Shown here: in pieces, positions 63,527 through 64,000 of the stretch
How the letters are laid out: each line of letters opens with the position of its first letter
Position numbering within the stretch: the first letter of the stretch is position 1
Source: Phytopseudomonas daroniae
GTDB taxonomy: Bacteria > Pseudomonadota > Gammaproteobacteria > Pseudomonadales > Pseudomonadaceae
Assembly (NCBI RefSeq): GCF_004327285.1
Contig: NZ_QJUI01000010.1
Coordinates: 124,001-188,000, forward strand
Reading direction: 5' to 3'
Length of the DNA: 64,000 nt
The notes under the pieces: model-generated
Seen by the model: only the letters and a program-made list of their open reading frames with translations
Databases searched by the model: none
What the model was told of the DNA's origin: nothing
Program-made: the position numbers and the translations under genes

Positions 63527-63603
63527 TGGTAGGCACAATTGGATTCGAACCAACGACCCCCACCATGTCAAGGTGGTGCTCTAACCAACTGAGCTATGTG
63601 CCT
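63527..63603 (-). tRNA. tRNA-Val(GAC)
   Basis: A 77-nt cloverleaf with CCA encoded. Acceptor AGGCACA/TGTGCCT, anticodon stem CCACC/GGTGG with loop TTGACAT (anticodon GAC), T-loop TTCGAAT. Upstream of thrS on the same strand. Confidence 0.96.
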
Positions 63604-63887
63604 GCTGTGGGTGCGCATTCTACGGAGGCGCGCTGAAGAGTCAATACCCTTTTTCGCTAACTGACTAAAAAAACTGAGTTTTTTGGGTTTGCTGCGATGA
63701 AAGCATGGTCGTAGTGTGTTGCGCCCAGCGCGCCCGTAGGGTGGAAAACGCTTCATCTTTCCACCGTTGCGATCGCACGCGAGACGGCGAGCCGGCAACG
63801 ATACGAAACCATGCGTGGATGAAAAGAGCGTCAGATACGCACCCCGCCCCATCCTACCGCAGCCTAACCCGGATGAGCCCGCCTGCA
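63604..63887. other. Intergenic repeat region
   Basis: No gene. It holds the inverted repeat GGTGGAAA/TTTCCACC at 63740-63765 and GTAGGGTGG-type sequence resembling a common Pseudomonas intergenic repeat. The tRNA-Val promoter should lie near its left end. Confidence 0.4.
63740..63765. repeat. Short inverted repeat
   Basis: GGTGGAAA at 63740-63747 pairs with TTTCCACC at 63758-63765. Likely part of a dispersed intergenic repeat family. Confidence 0.45.
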
Positions 63888-63919
63888 AGAACGGCGCTCA
63901 TCGAGCGCCGTTCTGTTTT
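63888..63919. terminator. Strong hairpin after the partial right-edge gene
   Basis: Stem AGAACGGCGCTC / GAGCGCCGTTCT with a 3-base loop; TGTTTTG follows on the plus strand. Begins 12 bases past the minus-strand stop codon, so it probably ends that transcript. Confidence 0.7.
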
Positions 63920-63930
63920 GCGTGAATCCG

Positions 63931-64000
63931 TTATTGGGCCGGGCAGGCAATGGGGGCCGTGCATTGGCCGGATACGTTGCCTTGCTTGCCAATGACGCTG
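63931..64000 (-). CDS. 3' end of an unidentified gene
   Basis: A minus-strand frame from the window edge to TAA at 63931-63933, reading VIGKQGNVSGQCTAPIACPAQ at its C-terminus. The following hairpin supports it as a real gene end. Too short to identify. Confidence 0.4.
   Translation of the reverse strand, partial: SVIGKQGNVSGQCTAPIACPAQ

Noticed and set aside
63568..63888. Minus-strand 106-codon frame across tRNA-Val
   Set aside because: Overlaps the tRNA and repeat DNA; composition is non-coding.

Overview
The window looks like a chromosomal segment of a Pseudomonas species; the species cannot be resolved from sequence alone. The evidence is the conserved block thrS-infC-rpmI-rplT-pheS-pheT-ihfA-merR flanked by tRNA-Val(GAC) and tRNA-Pro(GGG) (55.8-63.6 kb, all on the minus strand), the high-GC coding style and Pseudomonas-type intergenic repeats.

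Left part (1-25.5 kb). First come a truncated citrate synthase-like gene, a secreted lipase and an AbrB-type membrane protein. Next is a catabolic cluster with the gene order and protein types of 2-furoate degradation (hmfABCDE): a three-subunit molybdenum hydroxylase, an acyl-CoA synthetase and an enoyl-CoA hydratase-fold hydrolase. It also has a BenE-type permease, an alpha/beta hydrolase, two molybdenum-cofactor maturation genes (xdhC, mocA-like) and an AraC-type regulator. A 266-bp palindromic MITE-like element sits between mocA and the regulator. Housekeeping-like genes follow (methyltransferase, haem-oxygenase-fold enzyme, type 2 glutamate-cysteine ligase, Rieske/FAD oxidoreductase). From 22.1 to 25.5 kb there is accessory DNA with repeats, a hairpin-rich stretch, small unknown genes and a protein with a HEPN-like Rx4H motif.

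Middle part (25.53-55.82 kb). This is a genomic island of about 30.2 kb inserted in the 3' end of tRNA-Pro(GGG). It is bounded by a 49-bp direct repeat of the tRNA 3' end (47/49 identical) and carries a P4-type tyrosine integrase just inside the left end. A doubled GTGGGGYAAAA motif lies at both ends. Cargo: a minus-strand defence block with complete qatABCD, two unknown small genes and a Gabija-like pair (TOPRIM/OLD ATPase plus compact UvrD-like helicase); an IS66 remnant; a WYL-domain BrxR/CapW-like regulator facing an unknown gene; and a recombination module (DUF932, YqaJ exonuclease, RDF-like protein, RadC). Further right are an autotransporter with a coupled lipoprotein hydrolase, an AlpA/inovirus-Gp2 module with 12-bp tandem repeats, parDE, a broken hipA and an AbiE-type toxin-antitoxin pair. 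I see no relaxase, type IV secretion, capsid or terminase genes, so the island probably does not transfer itself.

Right part (55.8-64 kb). The intact tRNA-Pro, the translation gene block, tRNA-Val and the 3' end of one more minus-strand gene.
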